Shown piece by piece: positions 17,130 through 24,847 of a stretch of 64,000 nt of DNA (positions are counted from its first letter, which is position 1; each line of letters starts with the position of its first letter). The stretch spans positions 186,001 to 250,000 of the forward strand of contig JBBDXW010000052.1 of the NCBI GenBank assembly GCA_040902105.1. The letters are read 5' to 3'. Under the pieces are notes generated by a model, which searched no databases, was not told the DNA's origin, and worked only from the letters and a program-made list of their open reading frames with translations. The translations under genes and the position numbers were made by a program. Source of the stretch: IDS-8 sp040902105. Its GTDB lineage: Bacteria > Pseudomonadota > Gammaproteobacteria > Steroidobacterales > Woeseiaceae.

Positions 17130-17165
17130 GTTTACAATTTAAGTATAGAATTTAAAATTGTAAAC
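17130..17165. promoter_or_regulatory. Palindromic operator overlapping divergent promoters of CBASS and its regulator
   Basis: A perfect 11-base inverted repeat, GTTTACAATTT (17130-17140) and AAATTGTAAAC (17155-17165), in an A+T-rich gap between the CBASS operon and the HTH-ImmA/IrrE gene. Leftward, TTTACA (17164-17159), 17 bases and TAAATT (17141-17136) form a promoter for the CBASS operon. Rightward, TTGACG (17109-17114), 18 bases and TACAAT (17133-17138) form one for the regulator. The palindrome overlaps both -10 regions, so a dimeric HTH protein bound here would repress both directions. Confidence 0.65.
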
Positions 17166-17185
17166 TTCAAGGGAAAAGGAGTCAC

Positions 17186-18280
17186 ATGTTTGGAGATCGC
17201 CTGAAGCTCGCGAGAAAGAGGGCCGGCTACTCATTGCGCGGCCTGGAAGCCGCGCTTGAGAAAAAGGTTACGGCGCAGGCCATAGGCAAGTACGAGCGCG
17301 GCGAAATGATGCCGAGTTCCGACGTGCTCTCGGCCATGGCCAAGGTTTTGAGCGTTTCTCTGGAGTATCTGCTGAGCGAGCAGGTCGAGGAGCTTGAGGC
17401 TGTCGAGTTTCGCAAGCTGGCGAGGACCACCGCTCGCAACCGCGCCCGCGTTGAGGCGGAAGCAATCGACCACCTCCAGCGCTACATCGCGATTGAGGAA
17501 ATCCTAGAACTCGACAGTGCGGTATGGCGCGCGCCCCCGTGCGACAACCGCTTTATCGGAGAGGAAAGCGAGGGTGAAATCCTCGCGGATGATCTGCGTG
17601 CGGAATGGGAGCTTGGCATCGACCCAATCCCTAATATGACTTCCTTGCTGGAAGATCGAGGCATCAAGGTTCTCATCATGCCGCTGCCGGAAGGAGTCTC
17701 GGGGCTGACCTGTCTGGTCCGCCGGCCACGGCAGAAGATGCGGCTACCTGTCATCGTTATCAACCGCGATGTCTCGCTGGAAAGGCGGCGACTTACTTTG
17801 GCGCACGAGCTCGCCCATCGCCTGATTGACGACAAATCACCGGTAGACCATGAAAAGGCGTCCAACGTGTTCGCAGGTGCGTTCCTGGTGCCGCGCGCAC
17901 ATCTTGAGCGGGAAATTGGGAAAAGCCGAAAAGGGATTGGCTACCAGGAATTAGTCCAGCTCAAGCGTATGTACCGCGTTAGCGCGGCTGCGTTTCTTGT
18001 TCGTTTGCGGCAGGTCGGCGTCATTGACGAATCGATCCTCGCCTACGCTTTTCAGACCTTCGCGCGCGGGTGGCGATCGAGCGAGCCGGAGCCTTTGGAG
18101 CCGCGCGGGGAAGAAGGGAAGCACGAGATCCCCCGGCGCTTTGAAAGACTGTGTTATTGGGCACTGGCAGAACGCTTGATTTCGCCCGGCAAGGCCAGCG
18201 AACTGCTTCAGCAACCTCTCTCAAAGATCGAACAAGCAATGAAGGGGCCGGCTGAAGTCGATGCAGATCATCGTCAGTGA
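17186..18280 (+). CDS. XRE-family HTH fused to an ImmA/IrrE metallopeptidase domain
   Basis: 364 residues; ATG preceded by AAAAGGAG. Residues 3-62 form a cro/C1-type HTH (DRLKLARKRAGYSLRGLEAA, then AIGKYERGEMMPSS). The peptidase domain at about 145-260 has the zinc site H207-E208-x-x-H211 in LTLAHELAHRL and the downstream ERE-like segment NVFAGAFLVPRAH. Transcribed away from the CBASS operon across a shared palindrome. In some CBASS operons two separate proteins, CapH (HTH repressor) and CapP (ImmA/IrrE-type peptidase), induce the system after DNA damage; a fused version here is an attractive inference. The alternative is an antitoxin-like partner of the PIN gene that follows. Confidence 0.85.
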   Translation: MFGDRLKLARKRAGYSLRGLEAALEKKVTAQAIGKYERGEMMPSSDVLSAMAKVLSVSLEYLLSEQVEELEAVEFRKLARTTARNRARVEAEAIDHLQRYIAIEEILELDSAVWRAPPCDNRFIGEESEGEILADDLRAEWELGIDPIPNMTSLLEDRGIKVLIMPLPEGVSGLTCLVRRPRQKMRLPVIVINRDVSLERRRLTLAHELAHRLIDDKSPVDHEKASNVFAGAFLVPRAHLEREIGKSRKGIGYQELVQLKRMYRVSAAAFLVRLRQVGVIDESILAYAFQTFARGWRSSEPEPLEPRGEEGKHEIPRRFERLCYWALAERLISPGKASELLQQPLSKIEQAMKGPAEVDADHRQ

Positions 18281-18770
18281 TACATGCTGCATGATCGACC
18301 TCCGGAAGGCGGCACTGCTGGAGGAAATGCTGCACCTGCCCTATACATTCATCATGCCGGCGCCGCTGTTTGATGATGAGTGGCTGTCCCTGGGCGACGC
18401 CGAGAAAACTCGACTTCGCGGTCTCGGCCTTGAAATCCACGACCTTCCCGGCCCGATGGTTGAACGCGCTGCCGCGTACTTCAACAGGCATCGGCGCCTC
18501 AAGCTCAATGACTGCTTTGCGTTAGTACTCGCCGAGGAAACAGAGGAAGGCATGCTCCTGACTGGAGATGCGCTGCTACGGCGAGTCGCAGAGGAGAACG
18601 ATGTGGAGGCACGGGGCGTGCTCTGGGTCACGGATGAGCTGGAAACACACGACGTTGTGCCGCTGGATCGGCTGCACCAGGCATTGCGCCTTTTGCAAGA
18701 CGATGGCCTTGTGTTTCTGCCCGAGGACGAGCTAGCACGCCGCATCAGGCGGCTGGCGAAGCTTCTCTGA
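18261..18770 (+). CDS. PIN-domain-like protein
   Basis: 169 residues, overlapping the end of the HTH-peptidase gene by 20 bases. Acidic residues fit a PIN nuclease: D7 in IIVSDTCCMIDL, an Asn-Asp pair in LKLNDCFALVLAEE and a final GD in LLTGDALLRRVAEEN. Pairs of an XRE-ImmA/IrrE protein and a PIN-domain protein are recurrent and have been proposed as toxin-antitoxin modules. Here the pair also neighbours CBASS. Whether it acts as a ribonuclease toxin, or is part of the induction circuit, cannot be told from sequence. Confidence 0.72.
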   Translation: MQIIVSDTCCMIDLRKAALLEEMLHLPYTFIMPAPLFDDEWLSLGDAEKTRLRGLGLEIHDLPGPMVERAAAYFNRHRRLKLNDCFALVLAEETEEGMLLTGDALLRRVAEENDVEARGVLWVTDELETHDVVPLDRLHQALRLLQDDGLVFLPEDELARRIRRLAKLL

Positions 18771-18788
18771 CACGCGGTGCTGAAGACA

Positions 18789-19346
18789 ATGACGAAACGA
18801 CACCGAGGCGAGAACTACGACCTTCGTATTGCGCTTGACGCTCCTGACGGGTTTCTCAGTGGCAAGCATCGGGAGATGATCGAACGTGTGCGACACACTC
18901 ATCCTCATACTGTCGTTTACCGGGAGCTGATAGACGAGAGTACCTGCGTAACTTACGCGTTCACTCTCTTTCGTGACAGGGTGTACCGTGCCGTGGCGAG
19001 CAACTTTGGGGGCGAGATATTTGCCGGCCGACGTTTCATGGAGTGGTTGATTCAACACCACCTCGAAGAAATCGGTCGCCCGGTACTAGGGTGCATCGCC
19101 ACGTATTCTTGCAAGGGAGTCTGGCAGCACGTCGGGATCGTCTCGGGCGCCGGCCGGGTTACATCTCAATGGGGTACCTTCCCCGTCTATGAACACGGCG
19201 TCTTCGAGGTTCCCGCACGCTACGGCGACGAGGTGCGCTATTTCAAGACGCTGCCCCGTGGCGGTGCGGTCCGGCTGTTTCTGGATTTCTCCAAAACATG
19301 CGGCTCGTCGGATGCGGACATTTCTCGTGTGATTCGAGATGCGTAG
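18789..19346 (+). CDS. Uncharacterised protein with conserved Cys/His (NlpC/P60-like or DUF7689-like) block
   Basis: 185 residues from the ATG at 18789 (a GTG four codons earlier is also open). I do not recognise a named family with certainty. The C-terminal half holds RPVLGCIATYSC, WQHVGIVSGAGRVTSQWGTF and YEHGVFEVPARYGDEVRYF: a Cys followed by a His about 15 residues later, and the WG..P..H....VP..YG pattern, which looks like papain-like/NlpC-P60 proteins. It lies 18 bases after the PIN gene on the same strand and may be part of that operon. Confidence 0.55.
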   Translation: MTKRHRGENYDLRIALDAPDGFLSGKHREMIERVRHTHPHTVVYRELIDESTCVTYAFTLFRDRVYRAVASNFGGEIFAGRRFMEWLIQHHLEEIGRPVLGCIATYSCKGVWQHVGIVSGAGRVTSQWGTFPVYEHGVFEVPARYGDEVRYFKTLPRGGAVRLFLDFSKTCGSSDADISRVIRDA

Positions 19347-19511
19347 AGCCGCCCGAGCCGACGTCAACAGTGACGCCTCCTGTTCCGTCCTCTTCTCGCC
19401 CTTTGATGTGCGCTACGTCGAAGGTCTGGCTCCGGAACTGCGCCTGCATTCCCAATCGATTTACAGAATCGGGTCTCAGAGTGAACACTTGTCCGCTATA
19501 AGTTGCGTTCA

Positions 19512-19985
19512 ATGAATGACCTCATGGACTTTGCGCAGGTGCTTGAGCAGTGCGACAACCCCGCGGTTGGCGCAGCCGTTCTTGGCGCACTCAACAAGCT
19601 CTTTGAGTCTGATCGGCAGTTGCTCGAACTCGATGCGAAAGAGGAAGCGATTGCGTTCCACTTCGCCAGGTACTTGCAGCCGCACTTCCCCGAACTGCAT
19701 GTTGATTTCGAGTACAACCTGATGGGGGATGCGCCGAAGACAGTCACTTACGACAAAAGACCGCAGAGGGTGTTTCCCGATGTCATCGTGCACATTCGTC
19801 ACAGCAAGACGAACGTTCTTGCCATTGAACTTAAGAAAGACACAAACCGAGAAGCGAAGGACAGGGATATCCGCAAGCTAAGGGCGTACCGGCGCGAGCT
19901 TGAATACCTCCACGCGCTTTTTCTGAGATTTGGAACCGGAGAGTCCGCAGGCGCGGTAGTTGAGTGCGAGTGGGTTGATGCGTAG
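19512..19985 (+). CDS. PD-(D/E)XK-like nuclease, first gene of an uncharacterised four-gene operon
   Basis: 157 residues from the ATG at 19512 (TTG at 19503 also open). The segment VFPDVIVHI, then VLAIELKKD, matches the PD-(D/E)XK core with D90 and E106-x-K108; it is preceded by a helical N-terminus that could give the family glutamate. Such small nuclease-like proteins in defence loci often cleave DNA or RNA, but no closer family could be named. The next gene begins inside its last codons (8-base overlap). A TATAAG at 19497-19502 may be the -10 of the operon promoter, though no good -35 is visible. Confidence 0.6.
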   Translation: MNDLMDFAQVLEQCDNPAVGAAVLGALNKLFESDRQLLELDAKEEAIAFHFARYLQPHFPELHVDFEYNLMGDAPKTVTYDKRPQRVFPDVIVHIRHSKTNVLAIELKKDTNREAKDRDIRKLRAYRRELEYLHALFLRFGTGESAGAVVECEWVDA

Positions 19986-20415
19986 GGGCGAGCCAGCATC
20001 GGGGAAAGAGTTCTTCGATCTCTTATGCGCAGACACGGGGTTTTGCGCGGAGCTGGGCCGCGCAATGCTGGCTGCAGGACGGTTGGAATCCGAACTCAAG
20101 CAATTTCTGGCGGCGAACAACGTCCGGGGTGCTGAGAAAGCGACGCTGGGACAGCTTACCAAGCTCCTTGAGCGCCACGGCCTGCTCAAGAGGATGCAGC
20201 CGCACCTCGACCAGCTCTCCACGCAGAGGAATTACCTTGCGCACAGCGTCCACGCGCTGTTCGCCGAACTGATAGAAGAAACAATTTTGCCGCGATCCGA
20301 TCTGCTCGACTCTGACGTGGATTCCTTCTCGGAGCGTGCCTGGCAACTCGCGGACAATCTCAACGCTCTGGCCAACATCGTAGCGAAGGAGCAGCGAACG
20401 AATGACGGCAAGTAG
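19978..20415 (+). CDS. Small HEPN-like helical protein
   Basis: 145 residues, predicted all-helical. LSTQRNYLAHSVHALFAEL contains R84-N-Y-L-A-H89, which fits the R-x4-6-H catalytic motif of HEPN ribonucleases, placed at the start of a helix as usual. The N-terminal part (ELGRAMLAAGRLESELKQFL, LLERHGLL) has the regular helices of the fold. I infer HEPN-like from this motif only. The start at 19978 overlaps the nuclease gene by 8 bases; its own end overlaps the next gene by 14 bases, which argues for coupled translation. Confidence 0.55.
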   Translation: MRRGEPASGKEFFDLLCADTGFCAELGRAMLAAGRLESELKQFLAANNVRGAEKATLGQLTKLLERHGLLKRMQPHLDQLSTQRNYLAHSVHALFAELIEETILPRSDLLDSDVDSFSERAWQLADNLNALANIVAKEQRTNDGK

Positions 20416-21958
20416 ACCTCCTACGCTAGACGAACTTATCGAAAAGCCGATAGACGGGGTTAAGAACCAAAAGGCCCTCGATCACATTGGCCTGTTAATT
20501 GACGCGTCTTGCGATCATAAATCCGGCGCAGGGACGTCGCGTGCGTTCGATCTGCTTGAACAAGTGCGCACCCGCAAGCTATCCGCGAAGCAACAAGCCA
20601 CGGCACACTACTTCACGGCAAACGCATGGGGAAATAAGAGGGCTGAGCGGGAGAATGCTGGTGCTTGGGCATGGGAGCAACCGGAAGTCCATGCACAGAT
20701 ACTTGAGCTACGAAATGCCGTTCGGCACGAGGGCTTCAAGAAAGTGCCAGCGGTCCTTCGCTGCCGAATCCTGACCAACCTGGCGAACCAGTTCAGTTTC
20801 ATCGGGCGCTTTATTGAAGCTGCGGAAATGTGGGATCGCGCTCTCACCGAGGATGGACAATTCGGGATGGCGCTCGGCAATCATGGGGTGGGGCTAGCGA
20901 GCTACGCGCATGAACTCTATGACCCCGGTCACGCGGCGGTCATCTTCACGGCGGCGCATGACCTCTTGTCCCGCGCGGCGGCTTCTACGAGTTTCGACGT
21001 AGGCGACACGCAAGCTCGCGCCTATTTCGAGATATACCGAGAAAAGATTGAGGAGCGTGTTGATGTCTGTGCGATCCGCAAGAAGTTGGCCAAGCGTCGG
21101 CACAGTATTGGAAGGACGGCGCGCGAGCGCGCATACAGGCGCTGGTGCCTTGCGAATCGCCTGTTTCTGAATCCATTGAATGATCTGGGCGCGGTGACGA
21201 TCGCGAGCCGCGACCCGCTCACCTTGCCTTCATTGACAACTCCGGTAGGTTCGGAGATGCCCTGGGTTTTTGGCTTTTTCAACCAGATGAAGCAGGAGCT
21301 CGTCTCCGCGCGCTTCATGCTCTATGAAGGGCTTCAGGGGGATAAGGTGCACTTCTCGGATCGCAGCGTAACACTGGGCAACACGCTTGACTATCCGAGC
21401 TACTCCCTCGCGGTCGAAAGGCAGCGAGCGGCGTTTCGGGTCGCGTATTCGCTTCTCGATAAGGTCGGCTATTTCATTAACGACTACTTCGCGCTCGGGC
21501 ACAACCCGCGCTCCATCTACTTCAGGACGGTCTGGTTTGAAGCCAACGGAGGAACGCCAAAGCCGCTCCATCAGCGGTTCGCAACGAGCCAGAACTGGAT
21601 GCTGCGCGGGCTGTTCTGGTTGTCGAAGGATTTGTTCGATGAAGAACTCAAAGCGTCAACAGACCCGGACTCTCATGCGCTCGATACGATACGCAATCAC
21701 CTCGAACATAAATATCTGCAAGTGCACGAAAGCTGGGCCTTCGATCCTTTGCAGATGACCGAGGGCCTCTGCGAGCACAGGTACTCTGTTTCACGCGATG
21801 ATTTCGGGCTGAAGACGCTCACGCTGCTGAAGCTCGCCCGCGCTGCGCTGATCTATCTTTCGCTGGCGATTCACCGCGAAGAACGCCAGCGCCCGGGAAG
21901 CGAGGGAGCTCTTGCATCGATGATCGTGGATGACTGGGACGATGACTGGAAGCGCTAG
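20402..21958 (+). CDS. LA2681-type HEPN protein with N-terminal helical repeats
   Basis: 518 residues. Residues about 40-230 look like TPR-type repeats (FSFIGRFIEAAEMWDRALTE). The C-terminal half has the conserved blocks of the LA2681-like HEPN domain: RAYRRWCLANRLFLNPLNDL, QMKQELVSARFMLYEG, HFSDRSVTLGNTLDYPSYSL, RGLFWLSKDLF and IRNHLEHKYLQVHE, the last carrying the R431-x4-H436 motif of HEPN RNases. LA2681 proteins are known from comparative genomics as likely defence or toxin ribonucleases without assigned pathway. Overlap with the previous gene and three bases to the next show a tight operon. Confidence 0.78.
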   Translation: MTASRPPTLDELIEKPIDGVKNQKALDHIGLLIDASCDHKSGAGTSRAFDLLEQVRTRKLSAKQQATAHYFTANAWGNKRAERENAGAWAWEQPEVHAQILELRNAVRHEGFKKVPAVLRCRILTNLANQFSFIGRFIEAAEMWDRALTEDGQFGMALGNHGVGLASYAHELYDPGHAAVIFTAAHDLLSRAAASTSFDVGDTQARAYFEIYREKIEERVDVCAIRKKLAKRRHSIGRTARERAYRRWCLANRLFLNPLNDLGAVTIASRDPLTLPSLTTPVGSEMPWVFGFFNQMKQELVSARFMLYEGLQGDKVHFSDRSVTLGNTLDYPSYSLAVERQRAAFRVAYSLLDKVGYFINDYFALGHNPRSIYFRTVWFEANGGTPKPLHQRFATSQNWMLRGLFWLSKDLFDEELKASTDPDSHALDTIRNHLEHKYLQVHESWAFDPLQMTEGLCEHRYSVSRDDFGLKTLTLLKLARAALIYLSLAIHREERQRPGSEGALASMIVDDWDDDWKR

Positions 21959-21961
21959 CGC

Positions 21962-23332
21962 ATGGCGACATTTTTCGTGAAATTCAAAGTTGCGGCCGTT
22001 CCGCGAAGCACACAGGCCGAACTGGTTGAAGGGGCATATGCGCTCTGCTGGGTTGTCGAGGCTTCTGCAGCTGCGGCCTTCAACCAGGCGCAGTTCTATA
22101 TCACGAAGGACGAATGGAGTATCACGGACGATTCTGAACCCGCCGCCGAAGTGACCGAGAACGCTTGCCAAGATTGGGACATCGGACTTGAGAATTTTCG
22201 GAAGGCCCAGGAACAAGGTATTGCGCTCGTCTATGCGGGCTGGTCGCGCGATGGGAAGACAATCGCCGAGCCGATGCCATTACCCAAGACCCGGCGCTTC
22301 GACTTGAACGACTATATTGGGAAGCAAAAAAAGCTGGCGGGGAAGGGGCGGTGCCTGCATTTCGATAGCGATGGTCGCTGCAAGGAAATCATCAAGGCCC
22401 ATTCCATTCAAAGGAGCGGCCAGCTATCCGCGATTGCCGATGAAGGTCATGTCTATGCCGGTTCCGCCAACATCGGCGACATCAAGAAGAATGATGGCCG
22501 GATTACCTTCGAGAGGCGCGGCATCGGGAAAATGTCCACCTTCGCGGGTTTTTGCAAGACGCACGATAACGAGGTCTTTGCACCGATAGATAAGCAGCCC
22601 CTTTTTCCGACGAATGAACAAACGCTGCTTTACGCTTACCGCTCGCTGTGCCGCGAGTTCTTCGTCAAGGAAAATGCACTTGAGCTCGCCGACTCCCAAC
22701 TCGCAAATTGGCCGGAGCGTCACCCGTTCACGTTATTTGAAGACCTGAAGACCGGAACCGCTACCGCTCTTGAGAACCTGCGGCGGCACAAGGATGATCT
22801 TGAGGCATCGCTGAAACGGAAGTCTTTCGAAGACATTGAATACACTCTGTTCGTCTCCCGGCAAAAGCCGATTCTCGCGTTTTCGGGCCTGATCTACCCG
22901 CATTTCGATTTTCTCGGCAGGCAGCTTCAGGCGCTTGAAGACCTATCCACCCCGCTTGACCTGATAACGTTCTGCTCGGCAACCATGGACGAAGGCTGGG
23001 GGTATCTTTTCGCCTGGCACAAATCGAGCGCGCGAAGTTGCAGGGAGTTCATGCGCTCACTTGCCACCGCCATCTATGAAGGAAGAAACGGCGATGCACT
23101 GTTCCGGCTTGTGTTTTCGACTTGCGAAAACCTCGCACTGGCTCCCGTCTGGTGGGAAAAATTGGAAGCGGACAAGCAGGTCGCGATCTGCCAGAGGATC
23201 GATCTCATGACCAGCGCCTTCGCGCCCGTCGAGACCGACTATCTCACGAAGGGGCTGGAGGGAATTTCGGGATGGCAGTTTGAAAGCGTCTTGACGAATG
23301 TTCCCGGCGAAGCGGCGGAGACAGCTGCATGA
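21962..23332 (+). CDS. HNH-like zinc-binding protein, last gene of the four-gene operon
   Basis: 456 residues. A central Cys/His region resembles HNH endonucleases: C131-LHFDSDGRC140, KEIIKAHSIQRSGQLSAI with H147, then FAGFCKTHDNEVFAPID near residues 197-208. This arrangement (CxLH...C...AHxIQ...G..STF.GFC..HD..LF.PI) recurs in hypothetical proteins of many bacteria, but no function is established. An N-terminal part of about 110 residues and a C-terminal helical region of more than 200 residues are unassigned. It starts three bases after the LA2681 gene. Confidence 0.6.
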   Translation: MATFFVKFKVAAVPRSTQAELVEGAYALCWVVEASAAAAFNQAQFYITKDEWSITDDSEPAAEVTENACQDWDIGLENFRKAQEQGIALVYAGWSRDGKTIAEPMPLPKTRRFDLNDYIGKQKKLAGKGRCLHFDSDGRCKEIIKAHSIQRSGQLSAIADEGHVYAGSANIGDIKKNDGRITFERRGIGKMSTFAGFCKTHDNEVFAPIDKQPLFPTNEQTLLYAYRSLCREFFVKENALELADSQLANWPERHPFTLFEDLKTGTATALENLRRHKDDLEASLKRKSFEDIEYTLFVSRQKPILAFSGLIYPHFDFLGRQLQALEDLSTPLDLITFCSATMDEGWGYLFAWHKSSARSCREFMRSLATAIYEGRNGDALFRLVFSTCENLALAPVWWEKLEADKQVAICQRIDLMTSAFAPVETDYLTKGLEGISGWQFESVLTNVPGEAAETAA

Positions 23333-23376
23333 GTTTATCGTCAGACATGAGCCTGACAAGATCTGGATTTCGAGCG

Positions 23377-23853
23377 TTAGCAGCACTCGACGAGTTTTAG
23401 GTACTGCATTGCAGGCTTGCCTGAATACGCATCAACGCACGGTTTCGGATTGTCCGACAGCAATCGCTTCGCCAGCTTGTTTGACGCTGTATTTGGCACC
23501 GCAACGACCGCTTCCACGTAGAATTGCTGAGCACCGTTCCTTTTCAGTCCGTTACGCAGTTCGTGAATCCCTTTCGCGACGATATCGGAAGCTAGGCCCT
23601 TTTGCCGCATGGACTCGACGACCGCGTAGCCAATTTGAAAGCACGGAATGCCACTTACAGGTTCCGTCAGAGCAAACAAAGAAATCGATAGCACCTTTCC
23701 TCTGTCCATATTTGCGTACGTAATGCGGGGCCTTCCGGTCGGCTGGTCAGAGACCACGCGTAGATCGGGATAAATCTCGCACGGACTCAGAGCCACCCGT
23801 CCGTTATCGACGGCGACCTGGAGACTTTTCAACGCGTCCATTGGGTCAGTCAT
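23377..23853 (-). CDS. GNAT-family N-acetyltransferase-like protein
   Basis: 158 residues. The acetyl-CoA binding region reads FQIGYAVVESMRQKGLASDI, with the R/Q-x-x-G-x-A loop, followed by IVAKGIHELRNGL and a later FYVEAVVAVPNTASNKLAKR helix, as in GNAT motif B. Start ATG preceded by AAGGA. It is convergent with the four-gene operon and closest to the island boundary, so it could be its own transcriptional unit. The substrate is unknown. Confidence 0.65.
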   Translation of the reverse strand: MTDPMDALKSLQVAVDNGRVALSPCEIYPDLRVVSDQPTGRPRITYANMDRGKVLSISLFALTEPVSGIPCFQIGYAVVESMRQKGLASDIVAKGIHELRNGLKRNGAQQFYVEAVVAVPNTASNKLAKRLLSDNPKPCVDAYSGKPAMQYLKLVECC

Positions 23854-24223
23854 TTTTGAGTCCTTGTCCTAACTAGGCATCCTCCCAGCGAGCTAACGGC
23901 TTTCCCCACCGGGACACAAGCCGATAACGTCACAATTGGACGCAACAGCCAATCCTCAGAAACCGCCATCCAACCGCGATGAGGTTGGCGCGCATCCAAT
24001 CGGCGGACGGTTGGTCGAGGGTCCATGGGGCTATGAAATGCCCTTGGTCGATGGGGTCCGGGGCAGAGCGAGGTCTCCCCGGTCGCGATCCAACCGCGAC
24101 AAGCAGTGGTAAAGCTTGCCTTCGTTCACCGCCCGGCATACGTGCGAAATGAGGGGTTTCGAACCCCCGCTCTGGCCTTACCTTTCAAAGCGTTAGCGGG
24201 TTTCTCGGGAGGCAAAATGGAAA
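23854..24223. other. Non-coding region before the inner attachment copy
   Basis: No gene seen. Two exact copies of ATCCAACCGCGA lie at 23968-23979 and 24088-24099, and a GAGGGGTTTCGAACCCCCGC palindrome-like stretch is found near 24,150. Such short repeats next to an att site could be integrase arm sites, but that is speculative. Confidence 0.35.
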
Positions 24224-24286
24224 TGGCGCGCCCGGAGAGATTCGAACTCCCGACCACCTGGTTCGAAGTCAGCACAGTAAATCTTA
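24224..24286 (-). repeat. tRNA-Arg 3'-end fragment, inner attachment-site copy (att B)
   Basis: Bases 24226-24268 are identical to 29939-29981, the 3' 43 bases of the intact tRNA-Arg, after which the sequence diverges at the anticodon loop into AGCACAGTAAATCTTA. The 63-base block matches the copy at 7,005 at 58 positions, including the TAAATCTTA arm. It separates two stacked islands. Confidence 0.85.
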
Positions 24287-24469
24287 GCTATTTGTTTGTA
24301 AAAGATGTCGTGTGGGCGCTCGTTGCTTAATTTGCACCACAATGCTCAGCAATGCACAGCTCGATTACGCAAATTTCCCGCAAAGGCAATCCCGCCAGGG
24401 ACACCGGGAACCGCGGCGGCCCTTGCGGCACCGATCGACAGACAGTCGTCAACCGATCAGCCCCGCCGC

Positions 24470-24685
24470 TCAATCATCGAGCGGCGGCGGTCCGACGTCC
24501 CCACCGTCCTGCGTCTCCTCGCTCCGCGCGAAATACGCCAGAAAGAGATTCCGGTCGCGGTCCTCCTGCTCGTCGATGAGCTGATGCGCCTTGTGCAGGC
24601 ATTCGACGCTGAACTCGAGGACGGTCCTCGTCTGCGCGGCGTGGGTGTCTCTGTCCTGTTCGACGGCATCCAGCAGCAGGCCCAC
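24470..24685 (-). CDS. Small acidic hypothetical protein
   Basis: A possible 71-residue protein from a GTG, starting right after an in-frame TGA. It is rich in Asp, Glu and Gln (EQDRDTHAAQTRTVLEFSVE, LIDEQEDRDRNLF) and looks helical. No family recognised, and no clear ribosome site. Other frames here are also open, so it may not be real. Confidence 0.3.
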   Translation of the reverse strand: MGLLLDAVEQDRDTHAAQTRTVLEFSVECLHKAHQLIDEQEDRDRNLFLAYFARSEETQDGGDVGPPPLDD

Positions 24686-24847
24686 GAGGACGGACGGATA
24701 GTCCTTTCAAACACCCCATACACGTTGTCGCGTCAGCGTTTCGCCGGTGGAGGTGCGGTGTCGCGGGCGTCGTTGAATGCCAGGGCCCCGCAGGCGGGGC
24801 CCGAAAATCCCGCCGATGGCCGATCGCCCGGGCTGAATCTGCGGTGG

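Noticed and set aside
17186..18280. Phage repressor or ICE ImmR/ImmA regulator of the island
   Set aside because: No integrase or excision genes are present to control, and the operator lies between this gene and CBASS. It remains possible but is less likely than CBASS regulation.
24100..24223. Second tRNA gene near 24,150 (GGGGTTTCGAACCCCC)
   Set aside because: Only a T-arm-like palindrome is seen; no acceptor, D-arm or anticodon stem can be drawn.
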